64,000 bases of DNA from Sphingomonas sp. Leaf242 (GCF_001422045.1 NZ_LMLW01000009.1:434001-498000); one strand, 5' to 3'; counted from the stretch's first letter, positions 32,875 through 41,743 are shown. Notes: generated by a model from the letters alone, not told the origin. Numbers and translations are program-made.

Positions 32875-34200
32875 CTACCCCTTCAGCGTCGGCAAACACC
32901 CGATCGCGTCGTCGTCGCAGGCCCGGTGCAGCTTCTGTGCGAGCCATGCCGAGACGAGGCACATCGCCGCCACCAGGAACAGCATGTCCTCGGGCGTCAC
33001 GCCCATCGCGGTGATGCCGATGACGAGGATCGAACCGACCGTCATCGCGCCCGAGTTGACGACGTTGTTCGCCGCCACGGTCCGCGCGGTCTGGTCCTTC
33101 TCGACGGTCGTCGTCAGGAACGCGTAGAGCGGCACCACGAACATCCCGCCGGTGATCGCGATCGCGAGCAGAGTCGCTAGCACGGGAATCGCACCCGGCT
33201 GATGGATGAAGCCGGCCCAGTCGTAGAAGTGCCCCGGTGGCGCCGGCGTCCAGGTCCGCACCAGGAACGAGAACAGTAAGACGAATCCGCCCATCGCGAT
33301 CACCGATGCGGGCGAGAACTTCGCCGAGATACGCCCGCGCAACATCGTGTTGATTACCACCGAACCGATCGCCACACCGACCGAGAACACCGCGATTACG
33401 AAGCTGGCGACTCGCTCGTCGGCGGTCAGCACGTTCTTCACCAGCGGCGGGAAGACGATGATCAGCACGGCGCCGATCGTCCAGAAGAAGCTGATCGCGA
33501 TGATCGCCAAGAACAGCCGCGGGATGTGCAGCGTCGCGTTGATCAGTCGCCACGACGCCGTGAACGGGTTGTAGTCGAGCTTCAGCGGTGGGCCTTCGCG
33601 TGGCGCCGGCGGCACCTGGCGTCCGGCGAACCAGCCGATCGCGGCGACGACCAGCACGCTGGCAGCGGCGCCCTCGATCGGAATCCAGCCTGCGGTCACG
33701 GTGCCCAGCAGGATCGCGAGATACGTCCCGGCCTCGACCAGCCCGGTGCCACCGAGCACATCACACGGTTTCAGATGCTGCGGCAGGATCGCGTATTTGA
33801 TCGGGCCGAAGAACGTCGAATGCACGCCGAGGCACAGGACTGCGCCGAGCATGAGCCCGATCCCCAGCGACGGATGCCCTGCGCGCGCGACCATCAGGCC
33901 GGTCGCGCCAAGCAGCATGATGCCGATCTCGACCGTCTTCACGATCCGGATGATCCGCGCCTTGTCGTGGCTGTCCGCCAATTGTCCGGCGAGCGCGGAC
34001 AACAGGAAGAACGGCAGGATGCCGAGTCCCGTCGCCAGCGCGTTGAAATTGGCCTCCATCTTCGGGTCGTTGAAGACCGCATAGGTCGCGAACAGGACCA
34101 TCGAGGTCTTGAACAGATTGTCGTTGAACGCGCCGAGAAACTGGGTCGTGAACAGCGGGAGGAAGCGACGTTGCTTCAGCAACCCAAGGGCATTGAGCAT
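32875..34200 (-). CDS. MFS transporter, LplT-like (lysophospholipid transporter type)
   Basis: A 441-residue, 12-segment transporter. The N-terminus MLNALGLLKQRRFLPLFTTQ, then FLGAFNDNLFKTSMVLFATY, is the hallmark of the LplT/acyl-ACP-synthetase-linked MFS group. HSTFFGPIKYAILPQHLKP is also typical. Homologues flip lysophospholipids across the inner membrane or form a domain of Aas-type proteins. The substrate here is inferred only from this resemblance. A TTG at 34239 would add 13 residues, but the ATG at 34200 gives the usual family start. Confidence 0.85.
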   Translation of the reverse strand: MLNALGLLKQRRFLPLFTTQFLGAFNDNLFKTSMVLFATYAVFNDPKMEANFNALATGLGILPFFLLSALAGQLADSHDKARIIRIVKTVEIGIMLLGATGLMVARAGHPSLGIGLMLGAVLCLGVHSTFFGPIKYAILPQHLKPCDVLGGTGLVEAGTYLAILLGTVTAGWIPIEGAAASVLVVAAIGWFAGRQVPPAPREGPPLKLDYNPFTASWRLINATLHIPRLFLAIIAISFFWTIGAVLIIVFPPLVKNVLTADERVASFVIAVFSVGVAIGSVVINTMLRGRISAKFSPASVIAMGGFVLLFSFLVRTWTPAPPGHFYDWAGFIHQPGAIPVLATLLAIAITGGMFVVPLYAFLTTTVEKDQTARTVAANNVVNSGAMTVGSILVIGITAMGVTPEDMLFLVAAMCLVSAWLAQKLHRACDDDAIGCLPTLKG

Positions 34201-34315
34201 GACGGGAAATAGCCCTGATCGTTGCGGTAATATGTCCAACCCTTAGCCGAGCGTCATCCGCGCGCCAACGCTTAAACCGGTTTCGCCGCGCGACCGACCG
34301 GTATAGGGGTGGTGG

Positions 34316-34867
34316 GTGTTGAGCTTGCCTAACCTCCTGACATTGTCGCGGATCGTCGCGGTGCCCCTGCTGGTCTGGTTCCTGTGGTGGCCCGACTGGG
34401 AGGCGGGGTACGGCATCGCCTTCGTGCTGTATTGCCTGATGGGTATTACCGATTATTTCGACGGCTATCTCGCGCGGTCGAGCGGCGCGGTGTCGCGGCT
34501 GGGGATATTCCTCGATCCGATCGCGGACAAGATCATGGTCGCGGCGGTGATCCTGATCCTGGTCGGGACGCGCGATATTCCGGGCGTCCACGTCATTGCG
34601 GCGCTGGTGATCCTGCTGCGCGAGATCGCGGTGTCGGGGCTCCGCGAATTCCTGGCGCAGGTGCAGGTGTCCGTACCGGTTTCGCAGCTGGCGAAATGGA
34701 AGACGACGTTGCAGCTCGTATCGCTCGGCGGCATCATCCTCGGCGGCGCGGTGCCCGACATGGCCTGGGTCCACACCGTCGGCATCGTCGCGCTGTGGGG
34801 CGCGGCCGTCCTTACGCTGATGACCGGATGGGATTATCTCCGCGTCGGCCTGAAGCACATGGACTGA
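34316..34867 (+). CDS. pgsA: CDP-diacylglycerol--glycerol-3-phosphate 3-phosphatidyltransferase
   Basis: Makes phosphatidylglycerolphosphate, committing CDP-diacylglycerol to PG and cardiolipin. The 183-residue membrane protein starts MLSLPNLLTLSRIVAVPLLV. It contains the CDP-alcohol phosphotransferase motif D-x2-D-G-x2-A-R-x8-G-x3-D-x3-D as ITDYFDGYLARSSGAVSRLG followed by IFLDPIADK. It uses GTG at 34316 (or TTG at 34319). moaD and moaE follow closely on the same strand, a frequent arrangement with no direct functional link. Confidence 0.93.
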   Translation: MLSLPNLLTLSRIVAVPLLVWFLWWPDWEAGYGIAFVLYCLMGITDYFDGYLARSSGAVSRLGIFLDPIADKIMVAAVILILVGTRDIPGVHVIAALVILLREIAVSGLREFLAQVQVSVPVSQLAKWKTTLQLVSLGGIILGGAVPDMAWVHTVGIVALWGAAVLTLMTGWDYLRVGLKHMD

Positions 34868-34882
34868 ATAGGCATTACGGGC

Positions 34883-35140
34883 ATGACGATACGGATGGTG
34901 TATTTCGCCTGGGTGCGCGAGCGTATCGGCACGGGTGAAGAGTCGATCGAGCCGCCGACGAGCGTCGTGACGGTTGCCGATCTGGTCGACTGGCTGGCGG
35001 AGACGAGCGCGGCCCATGCGGGCGCGTTCGAAAACCGATCGCGACTACGCGCGGCGATCGATCAGGACTTCGTGCCGCTCGATACGCCGATCGGTCGCGC
35101 ACAGGAAATCGCGATATTCCCGCCGGTGACGGGCGGATGA
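34883..35140 (+). CDS. moaD: Molybdopterin synthase sulfur carrier subunit
   Basis: 85-residue ubiquitin-fold protein ending in the required Gly-Gly (EIAIFPPVTGG), which carries the thiocarboxylate used to make molybdopterin. The N-terminus MTIRMVYFAWVRERIGTGEE is typical. It starts 16 bp after pgsA and its stop overlaps the moaE start (ATGA), so the two subunits are made together. Confidence 0.94.
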   Translation: MTIRMVYFAWVRERIGTGEESIEPPTSVVTVADLVDWLAETSAAHAGAFENRSRLRAAIDQDFVPLDTPIGRAQEIAIFPPVTGG

Positions 35141-35586
35141 TCCATATCTCGGTCCAGCAATCGCCGATCGATATCGCCGCCGAGATGACGCGTGCGGAGG
35201 CGGCTGGCGCCGGCGCGGTGGCGACGTTCACCGGGTTGGTGCGTGCGGACGACGGTGTGGGAACGCTTGAGCTCGAACATTATCCCGGCGCGACCGAGGC
35301 AGCGTTGCTCAAGGTCGCCGAGGGCGCGATCGAGCGTTGGTCGCTGCGTGCCGCTATCATCGTGCACCGCGTTGGGCCGATGCATCCGGGCGAGCGGATC
35401 GTGTTCGTCGCGGCGACGGCGGCACATCGCGGCGCGGCGCTGGAGGCCTGCGCGTATCTGATCGACCGGCTGAAGACCGACGCGCCATTCTGGAAGCGCG
35501 AAACGCGGGGAGTTGAAGCTAGCTGGGTGGAGGCGCGCGATCACGATCACGCCGCTGCCTCCCGCTGGAATACGCCTAGCAGCTAG
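35137..35586 (+). CDS. moaE: Molybdopterin synthase catalytic subunit
   Basis: 149-residue large subunit that inserts dithiolene sulfur into precursor Z (cPMP) with MoaD. Signatures are GAVATFTGLVRADDG, LELEHYPGATEAALLKVAEG, HRVGPMHPGERIVFVAATAAHR and FWKRETRGVEASWVEARDHD. The catalytic Lys lies in the DAPFWKRE block. Length and order are normal. Overlaps moaD by 4 bp. Confidence 0.95.
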   Translation: MIHISVQQSPIDIAAEMTRAEAAGAGAVATFTGLVRADDGVGTLELEHYPGATEAALLKVAEGAIERWSLRAAIIVHRVGPMHPGERIVFVAATAAHRGAALEACAYLIDRLKTDAPFWKRETRGVEASWVEARDHDHAAASRWNTPSS

Positions 35587-35595
35587 CGCGAAGAT

Positions 35596-35650
35596 TGTTC
35601 TCCCGCGAAAGCGGGAACCCAGACTGGATCCCCGCCTTCGAAAGAAAACA
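35596..35650. repeat. Intergenic inverted repeat, family D, copy 2
   Basis: TGTTCTCCCGCGAAAGCGGG, AACCCAGACTGGATCCCCGC and a decayed second hairpin (CTTCGAAAGAAAACA). It lies between the convergent moaE and fasciclin genes. Confidence 0.65.
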
Positions 35651-35698
35651 AATTAGTGCAGGCCGCGCTCTCCGATGAGACCGCGGCCCGCACTCAAA

Positions 35699-36367
35699 TC
35701 AGCCGAGCTTCGGAACGCTCATGCCGTTGGTGAGATGAACGACGCCGTTCGTCTCCTTGATGTCCGCGGTATCGACGAACGACTTGATCCCGGCGGTATC
35801 GGTCAGCGCGATATTGCCGTTCGCCTCAAGCGACGCGATCAGCGGCTGGCCGGCGAGCGTGGTCAGCGTGGCCTTGCCACCGCCCGCGGTGATCTGCGCC
35901 TTCAGCTGCTCCGACGTCAGCGCACCGGCGACGACGTGATACTTGATGATCGTCGCCAGCGTCGGCACCGACTCAGGCTTCAGCAGCGTGTCGAGCGCAC
36001 CGGCGGGCAGACGCGTGAACGCTTCGTCGCTCGGCGCGAACAGCGTGTACGGGCCGGGGCCTGCGAGCGTCGTCTGCAACTTTGCTGCGGTGACCAGCTT
36101 GGTCAGCGTCGCGCGGTTCGGCAGCGTCGGCAGAGCGGCCGCGATCGTCGTGGTCGCGGCGGCCGTCGACGCGGCGGCCGTCGACGCGGCGGGCGCACCG
36201 GCAGCCTGCGGCGCTGCGGTCGTCGCGCCCGGAGCCGCTGCCGCCGGAGCAGCCGTCGTGGGCGCGCCCGTCCGCTGCGCAGCAGGTGCGGTGGTCTGTG
36301 CCGTCGCGCCGGTAGCAAGGAGCAGGCTCGATGCGGCTGCGATCATCAGGTTGGTCTTAACAGTCAT
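35699..36367 (-). CDS. Fasciclin-domain secreted protein 1
   Basis: 222 residues. Signal peptide MTVKTNLMIAAASSLLLATG, then TAQ. An Ala/Pro/Thr-rich linker follows (about residues 25-80). The FAS1 domain has TLVAG-type blocks (AGPGPYTLFAPSDEAFTRLP, TIIKYHVVAGALTSEQLKAQ, then NGVVHLTNGMSVPKL). FAS1 proteins are adhesion or surface-interaction modules. The ATG at 36367 has GGAG six bases upstream; an in-frame TTG at 36373 overlaps it. A paralogue lies directly upstream. Confidence 0.9.
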   Translation of the reverse strand: MTVKTNLMIAAASSLLLATGATAQTTAPAAQRTGAPTTAAPAAAAPGATTAAPQAAGAPAASTAAASTAAATTTIAAALPTLPNRATLTKLVTAAKLQTTLAGPGPYTLFAPSDEAFTRLPAGALDTLLKPESVPTLATIIKYHVVAGALTSEQLKAQITAGGGKATLTTLAGQPLIASLEANGNIALTDTAGIKSFVDTADIKETNGVVHLTNGMSVPKLG

Positions 36368-36501
36368 CTGCAACTCCAGAGATTGTGGAAGGGACGTATG
36401 AAACTCGAACGGAAAAACTTGGGTAGATATCGGTCGGACTCAATGATTTTGCCGGCAAGCCGTAGCATCGGCGCGATGAATTGAGCCTAATTGCACTCAG
36501 A

Positions 36502-37137
36502 TCAACTCAGCTTGGGCACGATCACGCCGTTGACGACATGAACGATGCCATTGGACTGGCGGACGTCGGCAGTCTCGACATAGCTCTTGTTGCCGTTGAC
36601 GTCGGTAAGCGTGATGACCGCGCCGACCAGTGTAGCCGTGATCGGATCGCCCTCGACCGTGGTCAGCGTCGCCGTGCCGCCACCTGCCGTGATGCGGCGG
36701 CGCAGATCGTCGGCGGTCACCACGCCGGGCACGACGTGATAGGTCAGCACCTTGGTCAGCGACGCCTTGTTCTCGGGCTTCAACAACGTGTCGACCATGC
36801 CGGGGGCAAGCCGCCCGAACGCGTCGTTGGTCGGTGCGAAGACCGTGAACGGCCCCGGCCCCGACAGGGTGGGCACCAGACCCGCGGCCTTCACCGCGGC
36901 CACCAGCGTCGAGAGATTGGGCGCCGCAGACGCGTTATCGACGATCGTCTGCGTCGCCATCATCGGCACGCCGCCGACGGTCGGATTGGCCACCGCGGGC
37001 GGCCCGTTCGGGACGGCGAGCGCGGGATTGAGCGGCGTGGTCGACGCACTGGCGACGTCGTCCTTCGATTTGCCACTGCACGCCGCAAGCGCCAGCGCAC
37101 TCGTGATCAGCAGTAGCGGAAGCGTCTTCGACATCAT
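36502..37137 (-). CDS. Fasciclin-domain lipoprotein 2
   Basis: 211 residues. The N-terminus MMSKTLPLLLITSALALAAC is a lipoprotein signal with lipobox LAAC. After a short linker, the FAS1 domain (SGPGPFTVFAPTNDAFGRLA, VLTYHVVPGVVTADDLRRRI, then IVHVVNGVIVPKLS) is clearly paralogous to the downstream protein. A membrane anchor here versus free secretion of the paralogue suggests different locations. The start is at 37137 (second ATG 37134), with GGAG upstream. The longer open frame to 37329 is repeat sequence. Confidence 0.9.
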   Translation of the reverse strand: MMSKTLPLLLITSALALAACSGKSKDDVASASTTPLNPALAVPNGPPAVANPTVGGVPMMATQTIVDNASAAPNLSTLVAAVKAAGLVPTLSGPGPFTVFAPTNDAFGRLAPGMVDTLLKPENKASLTKVLTYHVVPGVVTADDLRRRITAGGGTATLTTVEGDPITATLVGAVITLTDVNGNKSYVETADVRQSNGIVHVVNGVIVPKLS

Positions 37138-37250
37138 CGGGTCTCCAGCGGGAACTCGCGAAACATACGATCGAACGCCGAGTTGGTTGCGCAAGCGTGT
37201 CGATCTCGGGTCGAGGTGAAGACCGAGCAAGTCGGAAGCGCGACGGTCTC

Positions 37251-37356
37251 CCATCCCTGAAAGGGAGGGGCAGGGGGTGGGTCGGCTTCCGCATCGTGGA
37301 CCGTCAGCAACCCAAGCTGGCCGACCCACCCCCGACCCCTCCCTTTCAGAGATGGG
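37251..37356. repeat. Intergenic palindromic repeat, family B, copy 3
   Basis: CCATCCCTGAAAGGGAGGGG with GGGGGTGGGTCGG at the left, and CCGACCCACCCCC with CCCCTCCCTTTCAGAGATGG at the right. Confidence 0.75.
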
Positions 37357-37371
37357 GGCAGAAGTGTGAGC

Positions 37372-38274
37372 TTACTGAACGTCGGCCAGCGCCTTCGCCA
37401 TCAACCGGAAGTCCTTCTCGCGCGGGCTCGCCCGCCGCCATACCAGCGCGATCTTCCGCACCGCATTGATCTCGTCGAGCGGGCGTGCGGTGATGTTGGT
37501 GTTGTCGAGGATCCCCGCCTTCAGCGCCATCTCCGGCAGCATCGTAATCCCGAGTCCATTATCGACCATCTGCACGATCGTGTGCAGCGACGTGCCGAGC
37601 ATCGTCGCCTCCGCACGCAACTCCGGCCGGTTGCACGCGCCGAGCGCATGATCCTTCAGGCAATGCCCATCCTCGAGCAGCAGCAGCCGCGTCTCGTCGA
37701 TCGCCGATGCCGGGATTGCGGGCAGCGCGGTCGGCTCTTCGCCCGACGGATAGGCGACGAACAGCCGATCCTCGAACAGCGTCTCCGACGTCACCTCGCC
37801 GCACGCATAGGGGAGCGCGAGGAGCACGCAGTCGGTCCGGCCGTTGTGCAACCCCTCGCACGCCGGACCGCTCGGTTCCTCGCGCAGGAACAGCTTCAGA
37901 TCCGGATAATCCTTGCGCAACCGCGGCAGGATCCTCGGCAGCATGAACGGCGCGATCGTCGGGATGACGCTCATCCGCATGTCGCCCGACAGCGGCTGGC
38001 CGGCGGCGCGCGCCATGTCGCCCAGTTCCTCCGCCTCACGCAGCACGCGCCGCGCCTTGTCGGCGATCCCGTCGCCCAGCGGCGTGAACCGCACAACTCG
38101 CCGGGTCCGCTCGACCAGCACCACGCCGATCAGCGTTTCCAGCTCGCGCAGGCCCGCCGACAGCGTCGATTGCGTCACGAAACACGCCTCCGCGGCGCGT
38201 CCGAAATGGCCGTGGTCCTTCAGCGCAACCAAATATTGCAACTGTTTCAACGTAGGTAGATAAGTCGCAGCCAT
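37372..38274 (-). CDS. oxyR: Hydrogen peroxide-sensing LysR-type regulator
   Basis: 300-residue LysR-type activator. The N-terminal helix-turn-helix is LKDHGHFGRAAEACFVTQST, then LSAGLRELE. The effector domain carries the redox cysteine pair in EDGHCLKDHALGAC (Cys205 and Cys214), matching Cys199/Cys208 of E. coli OxyR, so disulfide sensing of peroxide is expected. The start is at 38274; the longer frame upstream runs antisense through ahpC. It is divergent from ahpC, its probable target, with a palindrome in the shared promoter region. Confidence 0.92.
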   Translation of the reverse strand: MAATYLPTLKQLQYLVALKDHGHFGRAAEACFVTQSTLSAGLRELETLIGVVLVERTRRVVRFTPLGDGIADKARRVLREAEELGDMARAAGQPLSGDMRMSVIPTIAPFMLPRILPRLRKDYPDLKLFLREEPSGPACEGLHNGRTDCVLLALPYACGEVTSETLFEDRLFVAYPSGEEPTALPAIPASAIDETRLLLLEDGHCLKDHALGACNRPELRAEATMLGTSLHTIVQMVDNGLGITMLPEMALKAGILDNTNITARPLDEINAVRKIALVWRRASPREKDFRLMAKALADVQ

Positions 38275-38289
38275 TAATCGCCTCTGTCG

Positions 38290-38341
38290 ATCATCAGATG
38301 ATAAATAGAGCGTTGGATCGATTACACCAGCCCCATATACC
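38290..38341 (+). promoter_or_regulatory. ahpC promoter with probable OxyR palindrome
   Basis: The palindrome ATCATC-A-GATGAT (38290-38302) lies just upstream of TTGGAT (38313-38318) and TATACC (38336-38341), a sigma-70-like pair with a 17-bp spacer. An activator site directly before the -35 fits OxyR control. The region is shared with divergent oxyR, allowing autoregulation. Confidence 0.55.
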
Positions 38342-38421
38342 GCATTGCACAACAACCGAGCGGGTTCACCGCCGCCTTTGAGGATGCCTGGAGCCAAGTT
38401 TAATTCCAGGAGGCTTCCATC

Positions 38422-38967
38422 ATGTTGACCATCGGCGACCAGTTCCCATCGATGACCATTCCCGTCCAGCAGGGCATTGCAGCGCTGCCCGCCGGCGAGA
38501 CGCTCGACCTGACGACCGCCTACCCCGGCAAGTGGAAGGTGCTGTTCTACTGGCCGAAGGACTTCACGTTCGTGTGCCCGACCGAGATCGTCGGCTACAG
38601 CGACATCCGCGGCGATTTCGAGGACCGCGACGCCGTGCTGATCGGCGCGTCGACCGACACCGCGCACGTCCACCTCGCCTGGCGCAAGTCGGACGCGGAC
38701 CTTGCCGCAGCAGACTTCCCATGGCTGGCAGATAACGGCGCGAAGCTCGCCGACGCGCTGGGTATCGTCGACAAGAACGAGCATGTCGCGTTCCGTGCGA
38801 CCTTCATCATCGATCCGGACAACGTCATTCAGGCGGTCCAGGTCAACGGCCTGAACGTCGGCCGCAACCCCGCCGAGACGCTCCGCGTGCTCGACGCGCT
38901 ACAGACCGACGAGCTCTGCCCCTGCAACTGGAACAAGGGCGACGACGTCCTCCAGCTCGCTGCGTAA
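38422..38967 (+). CDS. ahpC: Alkyl hydroperoxide reductase (peroxiredoxin)
   Basis: 181-residue 2-Cys peroxiredoxin. Peroxidatic Cys52 in WPKDFTFVCPTEIVGYSDIR; C-terminal cysteines in DELCPCNWNKGDD (Cys166/Cys168) act as resolving residues. This form belongs to the AhpC group that is paired with AhpD rather than AhpF. AGGAGG lies upstream of the ATG. ahpD follows 130 bp downstream and oxyR is divergent: a complete peroxide-response unit. Confidence 0.95.
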   Translation: MLTIGDQFPSMTIPVQQGIAALPAGETLDLTTAYPGKWKVLFYWPKDFTFVCPTEIVGYSDIRGDFEDRDAVLIGASTDTAHVHLAWRKSDADLAAADFPWLADNGAKLADALGIVDKNEHVAFRATFIIDPDNVIQAVQVNGLNVGRNPAETLRVLDALQTDELCPCNWNKGDDVLQLAA

Positions 38968-38974
38968 CTGAAAC

Positions 38975-39079
38975 TCCCCTCCCGCTTGCGGGAGGGGTTG
39001 GGGGAGGGCGTGTCCACACGGGCCGCCCTCTCTTTTTGTCTCCAGTCCCTCCCCCGCCCCCTCCCGCAGGCGGAAGGGA
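38975..39079. repeat. Intergenic palindromic repeat, family B, copy 4
   Basis: Hairpin CCCCTCCCGCTTGCGGGAGG at the left; CCCCCTCCCGCAGGCGGAAG at the right, with GGGGGAGGG/CCCTCCCCC between. It lies inside the ahpC-ahpD unit, with its right end just before the ahpD ribosome-binding site. Confidence 0.75.
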
Positions 39080-39095
39080 AGCAGAAGGAATTATC

Positions 39096-39614
39096 ATGTC
39101 GCTCAAGGAATTCGCAGGGCAACTGCCCGATTACGCCAAGGACATCCGCCTCAACGTCGGCTCGCTGCTGAACGAGACGCATCTCACCGATCAGCGCAAA
39201 TACGGCCTGTTGCTGACCTGCGCGCACGGCTCGGGCTACAACCCGCTGGTCGAAGCCGCAGAAGCCGAATGCGCGCCGAAGCTCTCGCCCGAGGCTGCGA
39301 ATGCAGCGCGCGCGGCGGCCGCGGTAATGGCGATGAACAACGTCTATTACCGGTTCACGCACCTCGCCGGGAACCAGGAATACCGCAACATGCCCGCCAA
39401 GCTGCGGATGAACGTGATCGGCCAGCCCGGCATCGACAAGGTCGATTTCGAGCTGTTCAGCCTGGCCGTGTCGGCGATGAACGGCTGCGGCATGTGCATC
39501 GACAGCCACGAGCAGATTCTGAAGAAGGCCGGCGTGACCGCGGAAGCGATCCAGACGTCGGTGCGGATCGGCGCGGTTATGGCCGCGGTTGCGACGGTTC
39601 ACGCGACGCTGTGA
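39096..39614 (+). CDS. ahpD: Alkylhydroperoxidase AhpD
   Basis: 172-residue protein with the CxxC active site NGCGMCIDSHE (Cys131, Cys134, His138). It reduces AhpC, in mycobacteria via lipoyl proteins, and has weak peroxidase activity itself. The start MSLKEFAGQLPDYAKDIRLN at 39096 with AAGGAA upstream is chosen over the upstream in-frame ATG in repeat DNA. Cotranscribed with ahpC. Confidence 0.94.
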   Translation: MSLKEFAGQLPDYAKDIRLNVGSLLNETHLTDQRKYGLLLTCAHGSGYNPLVEAAEAECAPKLSPEAANAARAAAAVMAMNNVYYRFTHLAGNQEYRNMPAKLRMNVIGQPGIDKVDFELFSLAVSAMNGCGMCIDSHEQILKKAGVTAEAIQTSVRIGAVMAAVATVHATL

Positions 39615-39639
39615 AGTAATCCCCCTCCCAAACCGCTTC

Positions 39640-39722
39640 CGTCATCCTGACGAAAGTCAGGATCCAGAGCCAAGACCGTAGCGCCCGATACTCTGGATCC
39701 TGGCGTTGGCCAGGATGACGGG
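39640..39722. repeat. Intergenic palindromic repeat, family C, copy 2
   Basis: CCGTCATCCTGACGAAAGTC and GGATCCAGAG, mirrored by CTCTGGATCC and TGGCCAGGATGACGG. Second copy of the element at 10176, between the convergent ahpD and TSUP genes. Confidence 0.75.
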
Positions 39723-39745
39723 AGCGAGTTTGGCGGGGGAAGGAC

Positions 39746-40513
39746 TTAGTGCCAGATCGCGCGGTATAGTCCGAACAGGCTCGTGATCGTCAGGATCACG
39801 CCGACGAGCACCATCAACGTCTTCGCCGGCACGCGCTTCGCCAACATCGCCCCGAACGGCGCCGCCAGTACCCCACCGATCAACAACCCCACGGTAGCCT
39901 GCGTAAACGCCGCCCAGCCGAGCTGCGTAATGAACGTCGCCGAGATCGTCGCGGTCAGGAAGAACTCGGCGGTATTAACCGTGCCGATCGTGGTCCGCGG
40001 CGATGCGCCCTGCACCAGCAGGTTCGAGGTCACCACCGGCCCCCAGCCACCACCGCCCGCCGCGTCGAGGAACCCGCCGACCAGCCCGAGCGGCTCGACG
40101 ATCTTCGGCTCCTTCTGTTTCGGCGGATAACGAAGCCCGCGGTACAGCAGATACACACCGATCGACGTCAGATAGGCGAGGATGAACGGTTTCGCCGTGC
40201 TCGCATCGATGTTCGACAGCACGTACGCACCCAGTACGCCGCCGATCACCCCCGGGATCATCAACCGTAGGAACAGCGTCCAGTTGACGTTCTTGTGCAG
40301 CACATGGCTGATCCCCGACACCGCGGTCGTGAAGGTCTCGACGGTATGCACGCCCGCCGATGCCGCGGCTGGCGGTACGCCGACCCACAGCAGCAGCGTG
40401 TTCGAAATAACCCCGAACGCCATCCCCAGCGCGCCGTCGACGATCTGCGCGGCGAACCCGACCAGGATGAACGGCAACAGCGTTTCGAAGCTCAAGGTCG
40501 TCAGGTCGAACAT
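39746..40513 (-). CDS. TSUP family (TauE/SafE-like) membrane transporter
   Basis: 255-residue membrane protein of the sulfite-exporter TauE/SafE family, with about eight membrane segments. It has the repeat hallmarks PFILVGFAAQIVDGALGMAF and FLDAAGGGGWGPVVTSNLL (the duplicated G.DG.LGMA / G..D..GGGG patterns). Members export sulfite, sulfoacetate or related anions. The substrate is unknown here, although a serine acetyltransferase gene (cysteine synthesis) lies divergently next to it. AAGGGG six bases upstream selects the ATG at 40513 over those at 40519 and 40546. Confidence 0.88.
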   Translation of the reverse strand: MFDLTTLSFETLLPFILVGFAAQIVDGALGMAFGVISNTLLLWVGVPPAAASAGVHTVETFTTAVSGISHVLHKNVNWTLFLRLMIPGVIGGVLGAYVLSNIDASTAKPFILAYLTSIGVYLLYRGLRYPPKQKEPKIVEPLGLVGGFLDAAGGGGWGPVVTSNLLVQGASPRTTIGTVNTAEFFLTATISATFITQLGWAAFTQATVGLLIGGVLAAPFGAMLAKRVPAKTLMVLVGVILTITSLFGLYRAIWH

Positions 40514-40688
40514 CGGCATCCCCTTAATATCGCGCGCAGAGTGCAACGCGCGGGCTTATCCCACAACAAAGATAGGCTTTACCCCGATCCCGGCAGTCCG
40601 ATGTGGGGGCCTGAGGCGGCTCATGCGCGCGGTTCTGGAAATCGGTCGTTCGATACCCTAGATACGGAAATCGCGAAGGGGACTGCGG

Positions 40689-41381
40689 ATGTCGAGCGGA
40701 TTACTGGCCTATCTGGATTCGATCCGCGCCCGCGATCCCGCCCCGCATTCGCGTGCTGAAATCATGCTGTATCCCGGCGTCTGGGCGCTTGGCTATCACC
40801 GCATCGCGCACCGCCTGTACAAGGCGAAGCTCTATTTCCTCGCGCGCTGCGTCAACCACTGGTCGCGCTTCACGACCGCGATCGACATTCATCCGGGCGC
40901 GACGATCGGCCGCAATTTCTTCATCGACCACGGCTTCGTCGTGATTGGCGAGACCGCGGAGATCGGCGACGACGTGACGATCTACCAGTGCGTCACGCTC
41001 GGCGGCACCAGTCCCGACAACGGCGTGCAGGGCAAGCGCCACCCGACCATCTCCGACGGCGCGATCATCGGCTCGGGCGCGCAGGTGCTCGGCCCGATCA
41101 CGCTCGGCAAGCGCTCGCGGGTCGGCGCCAACGCAGTCGTCACGCGCGACGTGCCCGCGGGCACAACGGTCGTCGGCATCCCCGCGCGCGCGACCACGAT
41201 CGAGGGCGGCAACGCGCCCGAGGTGCCGCGCTTCGTGCCCTACGGTACGCCGTGCAGCGAGATGTTCGATCCCGCCACGCAGAAGATGGAGATCATGCGC
41301 TGCGAACTGGAGACGATGCGCAAGCGGCTCGACGCGCTGCTCGCCGACGAGCATCCAGAGGACCGCCGCGGCCGCGCATGA
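40689..41381 (+). CDS. Serine O-acetyltransferase (EpsC/CysE type)
   Basis: 230-residue enzyme making O-acetylserine for cysteine synthesis. Left-handed beta-helix hexapeptides: [60 protein letters not shown]. The short N-terminal helical part is that of the EpsC form. AAGGGG precedes the ATG. DUF2794 follows 14 bp downstream. Confidence 0.92.
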   Translation: MSSGLLAYLDSIRARDPAPHSRAEIMLYPGVWALGYHRIAHRLYKAKLYFLARCVNHWSRFTTAIDIHPGATIGRNFFIDHGFVVIGETAEIGDDVTIYQCVTLGGTSPDNGVQGKRHPTISDGAIIGSGAQVLGPITLGKRSRVGANAVVTRDVPAGTTVVGIPARATTIEGGNAPEVPRFVPYGTPCSEMFDPATQKMEIMRCELETMRKRLDALLADEHPEDRRGRA

Positions 41382-41394
41382 TGGTGGATAACTG

Positions 41395-41733
41395 ATGGGC
41401 GTCGTACCTTTTCCTACACCGTCCAAGGCGACGCAGGTCGGCTTCGAGCGCCTAGAACTGAACCGGATTCTGGACCTTTACGGGCGCATGGTCGCGGCAG
41501 GCCACTGGCGCGACTATGCGATCGATCTCGGCAAGGACGCCGCGGTGTTCGCCGCCTTCCGCCGTGCCGCCGAACGGCCGGAGTTCAGAATCGAGAAACG
41601 CCCATCGCTGCGTAACAAGCAGGGCATGTGGGCGCTAATTGGCGAGGCCGGCGCGGTGGTGAAGCGCGGGCATGAACTCGGGCCGGTGCTGGCGCCAGTC
41701 GAGCGGCGTTTCATGAAACTGGTCGAGGATTAA
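41395..41733 (+). CDS. DUF2794 family protein
   Basis: 112-residue soluble protein confined mostly to alphaproteobacteria. The core LNRILDLYGRMVAAGHWRDY, then AIDLGKDAAVFAAFRRA, then RIEKRPSLRNKQGMWALIG, is characteristic. No catalytic motif and no membrane segment. It follows the serine acetyltransferase closely and may share its transcript. Function unknown. Confidence 0.88.
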   Translation: MGVVPFPTPSKATQVGFERLELNRILDLYGRMVAAGHWRDYAIDLGKDAAVFAAFRRAAERPEFRIEKRPSLRNKQGMWALIGEAGAVVKRGHELGPVLAPVERRFMKLVED

Positions 41734-41743
41734 CCTAGTTCTG

